From Chryseobacterium taichungense (GTDB lineage: Bacteria > Bacteroidota > Bacteroidia > Flavobacteriales > Weeksellaceae), in NCBI RefSeq assembly GCF_900109935.1, contig NZ_FOBV01000001.1:62001-126000 (forward strand): a stretch of DNA of 64,000 nt, read 5' to 3'. A model generated the notes under the pieces. The model saw only the letters and a list, made by a program, of their open reading frames with translations, had not been told where the DNA came from and ran no database searches. Within the stretch, counting starts at the first letter, position 1. Each line of letters starts with the position of its first letter. Below, piece by piece: positions 62,001 to 64,000 of the stretch. Made by a program: the position numbers and the translations under genes.

Positions 62001-63647
62001 TTATTTGCCGATTGCTTCCGTAATAGGATTTCCTACGTTTCCGCTCGGAAACTGTATTCTCAATAATGAGGCAACTGTTGGAGCAATATCAGTCATATAA
62101 TAAGCTTTACTGCTTTCTCCGTGCTGTATTCCCCAGCCCATGAAGATTAACGGGATATGTGAATCATATGAATTCCATACGCTGTGTGTGGTTCCGGTTT
62201 TGGAGTATGGTGGCAACATGGAATCGTGAGAGATCAACTGAATATCGCCGCTTCTCTGTCTGTTGATGCCATTAATAATTCTTTGTTTGATCGGTTCCGG
62301 AATAGTAGACTCCTGTACCTTGGTTACTGAAACAGCATACAGATCATCCGGATCATTTTCTATTTCTTTAATAGTAAAATCTCTTACCACATCCAGATCA
62401 AGCTTATTGTCTTTCAGAAGCTTTCTGTCAAAATAAATCTGGTAATTGTCAATGGCATTGATCAGTTTATCTACCCCGAATTTTTCTTTCAGCTTCTCAT
62501 TCATGTTTTTATCCATGCCATCACCGAAAAATCCTGTGGTAATTTTATGTTCCTGTAAAAAGCCTACCGAATGCGCTCCTCCGTGATCTGCAGAAAGAAA
62601 AACGGTATACTGCCCTTTTCCTACTTTAGCATCTAAATAATTAAAAAACTGGGCAAGATCCTGATCCAGCCTTAAGTATACATCTTCTACTTCAATAGAA
62701 TTGGGACCGAATTTGTGCCCGGCATAATCAGTAGAGGCCAAATTGATCGCCAGCATATCTACTACATTGTCGCCTCCCAACTGCTCTCCTTCAACGGCTG
62801 CTTCAGCAAGTTTCAGGGTCAGCGTATTTCCAAAAGGTGTATAGCGGATGTTGTCTTTTTTAGCTTTATAATCCGCGGCTAAATTACTGTAAGGGAATAC
62901 AGGGGTTTTTGCACTTCCCAGCAGACCTTCCCAAGCAGAATTATCCGGTGAGCTTTCCGTATACTGACTGATCGGAAGCAAGGTATTCCAGCCGTTTGCC
63001 ACTAACTTTTCAGGCATTTTCTGAGCATTGAACGCTTTTACCCACTGAGGCAGATCATTCATATACCAGCTGCTCGTGATGAAGTCTCCGGTAGAATCAT
63101 CAAACCAGAATGCTCCATTCGGAGTATGTCCTGCAGGCAAAATGGAAGCCCTGTCTTTAAGGGAAACTCCGATTACCTTACCCTGGAAATTGGTTGCCAT
63201 TCTGAGCTCATCCGTAATGGTGGTTGACCACAGGTTTTTCGGTGAGTGGCTTCCTGCTTTTGCATTGGTGGTTCCCACGGGTTGTACAGACTCGTCTGTG
63301 GTACAGTATACGTTTTTGCCTGTTTCTTTATCGGTCCAGTCGTTTCCTGCGATCCCGTGAATTGCCGGAACCGATCCTGTATAGATACAGGTATGTCCTA
63401 ATGCCGTAACAGTAGGTACATAAGGAATGTGAACATTATTCAGTGAATATCCTGTATTTAATAATCTCTTAAAACCGTCGTTGCCATATTTATTGTAAAA
63501 ACGGTACAAATAATCCCACCTCATCTGGTCTACCACAAGCCCTACAACAAGTTTCGGCCGTTCCAGTTGGGAATTTTTAATCTTCTGCGCGTTGATCGTC
63601 ATCACGGACAGCATAACTGCCGCTGCAATCGAAATTTTCCTAAGCAT
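62001..63647 (-). CDS. pafA: PafA alkaline phosphatase
   Basis: 548 aa from the ATG at 63647 (a TTG 24 bases upstream is rejected). A signal peptide ends near MTINAQ. It resembles the Elizabethkingia PafA closely: VVGLVVDQMRWDYLY with a metal-binding Asp, the nucleophilic Thr in VPTVTALGHT, the LKDRASILPAGH segment that carries the Lys and Arg used in phosphate binding, and SADHGGAHS. It hydrolyses phosphate monoesters in the periplasm. Family members are noted for expression and activity not repressed by phosphate. Confidence 0.95.
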   Translation of the reverse strand: MLRKISIAAAVMLSVMTINAQKIKNSQLERPKLVVGLVVDQMRWDYLYRFYNKYGNDGFKRLLNTGYSLNNVHIPYVPTVTALGHTCIYTGSVPAIHGIAGNDWTDKETGKNVYCTTDESVQPVGTTNAKAGSHSPKNLWSTTITDELRMATNFQGKVIGVSLKDRASILPAGHTPNGAFWFDDSTGDFITSSWYMNDLPQWVKAFNAQKMPEKLVANGWNTLLPISQYTESSPDNSAWEGLLGSAKTPVFPYSNLAADYKAKKDNIRYTPFGNTLTLKLAEAAVEGEQLGGDNVVDMLAINLASTDYAGHKFGPNSIEVEDVYLRLDQDLAQFFNYLDAKVGKGQYTVFLSADHGGAHSVGFLQEHKITTGFFGDGMDKNMNEKLKEKFGVDKLINAIDNYQIYFDRKLLKDNKLDLDVVRDFTIKEIENDPDDLYAVSVTKVQESTIPEPIKQRIINGINRQRSGDIQLISHDSMLPPYSKTGTTHSVWNSYDSHIPLIFMGWGIQHGESSKAYYMTDIAPTVASLLRIQFPSGNVGNPITEAIGK

Positions 63648-63889
63648 CCAGTAACATTTTATTGAGAGCAAATTTACGGGTTTTTGAATTTTTGGTATGT
63701 GAAATTTTATTTAAATTTCCTTAGTGCCCTATTAATTTTCGTATCGTTTCTAAAAATAAATTGGTAAAAATTAAGAAAATATTGAATGATTTTCTATTAA
63801 AAGGCTTTAAGGTATATTATTTGTATGGAATTTGTTTCAAAATAAGTTAAATTTGAAATAAATTCAGATCCCTATAAATACACAAACAA

Positions 63890-64000
63890 ATGAAGCTTCT
63901 CCGACCTTTTCTTTTATTCGTTTCTATTCTTTTATTCGCATGGCTTTTTATAAGCAACATCAACCTGATCAACATAGCAACTACCCTCAACGAAGCTGAG
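63890..64000 (+). CDS. Start of a membrane or secreted protein (5' part only)
   Basis: The frame opens at ATG 63890 and runs off the window end after 37 codons. The N-terminus (MKLLRPFLLFVSILLFAWLF) is a signal-anchor followed by ISNINLINIATTLNEAE. The family cannot be named from this fragment. It is divergent from pafA. Confidence 0.55.
   Translation, partial: MKLLRPFLLFVSILLFAWLFISNINLINIATTLNEAE

Overview
The window comes from a member of the Bacteroidota, most likely Chryseobacterium or a close relative (Weeksellaceae, Flavobacteriia). The DNA is AT-rich and most genes lack a Shine-Dalgarno sequence. Promoters of the Bacteroidota type (TTG, about 19 bases, TAnnTTTG) are visible. The gene set includes gliding-motility proteins GldB and GldC, a type IX secretion sorting domain, SusC-like TonB-dependent receptors, an HU-related protein of the Bacteroidota type and a PafA phosphatase close to the Elizabethkingia enzyme. 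No rRNA, tRNA, CRISPR array, prophage or plasmid backbone was seen.

Layout. 1-4.2 kb: end of a cystathionine beta-synthase-like gene, a YcxB-like membrane protein, a CbpA/CbpM chaperone pair, a dicarboxylate/amino-acid:cation symporter and an HU-like protein. 4.3-9.2 kb: an alcohol/aldehyde oxidation block (ALDH, AdhP, DUF779) with a divergent AraC regulator. 9.2-18.9 kb: HMG-CoA synthase, M1 aminopeptidase, serine hydrolase, a GT-C-like membrane protein, thymidylate synthase, an SDR and a GreA-like protein. 19.3-21.6 kb: lipoprotein alpha-amylase and an acidic pRiA4b-like protein. 21.7-29.6 kb: a PhoR/PhoB-type two-component system divergent from a TonB receptor and two related beta-helix-like lipoproteins. 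The shared control region carries two triplets of TTAA half-sites spaced exactly 11 bp. 29.7-31 kb: a gene-free stretch with 169-bp tandem repeats and a small inverted-repeat element.

31-41 kb: hemL, a LysM glucosaminidase, an ACC-deaminase-like enzyme, an aspartic protease, a small HExxH membrane protein, a secreted T9SS endonuclease, an OYE-family oxidoreductase and cytidine deaminase. 41.5-44.7 kb: a cobalamin riboswitch driving a BtuB-like receptor and a BtuG-like lipoprotein. 44.8-50.9 kb: CCA-adding enzyme, an HxlR regulator beside a frameshifted membrane-protein gene, TsaC, a REP-associated (RAYT) transposase with inverted REP ends, DinB, GNAT and cystathionine gamma-synthase. 51-57.6 kb: gldC, an ABC permease fused to a TlpA thioredoxin, its ATPase, gldB, an LRR protein, a GNAT and nadE. 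57.8-58.6 kb: barnase/barstar pair. 58.6-64 kb: a mosaic of intergenic repeats, a C-type-lectin-like protein, a Crp regulator, pafA and the start of a further gene.

The most notable items are the PhoB-like array with its receptor/lipoprotein locus, the permease-thioredoxin fusion lodged between gldC and gldB, the RAYT/REP element, and an unusually rich set of non-coding repeats (22-, 23- and 169-bp tandem arrays and a GC-rich structured block) of unknown role.
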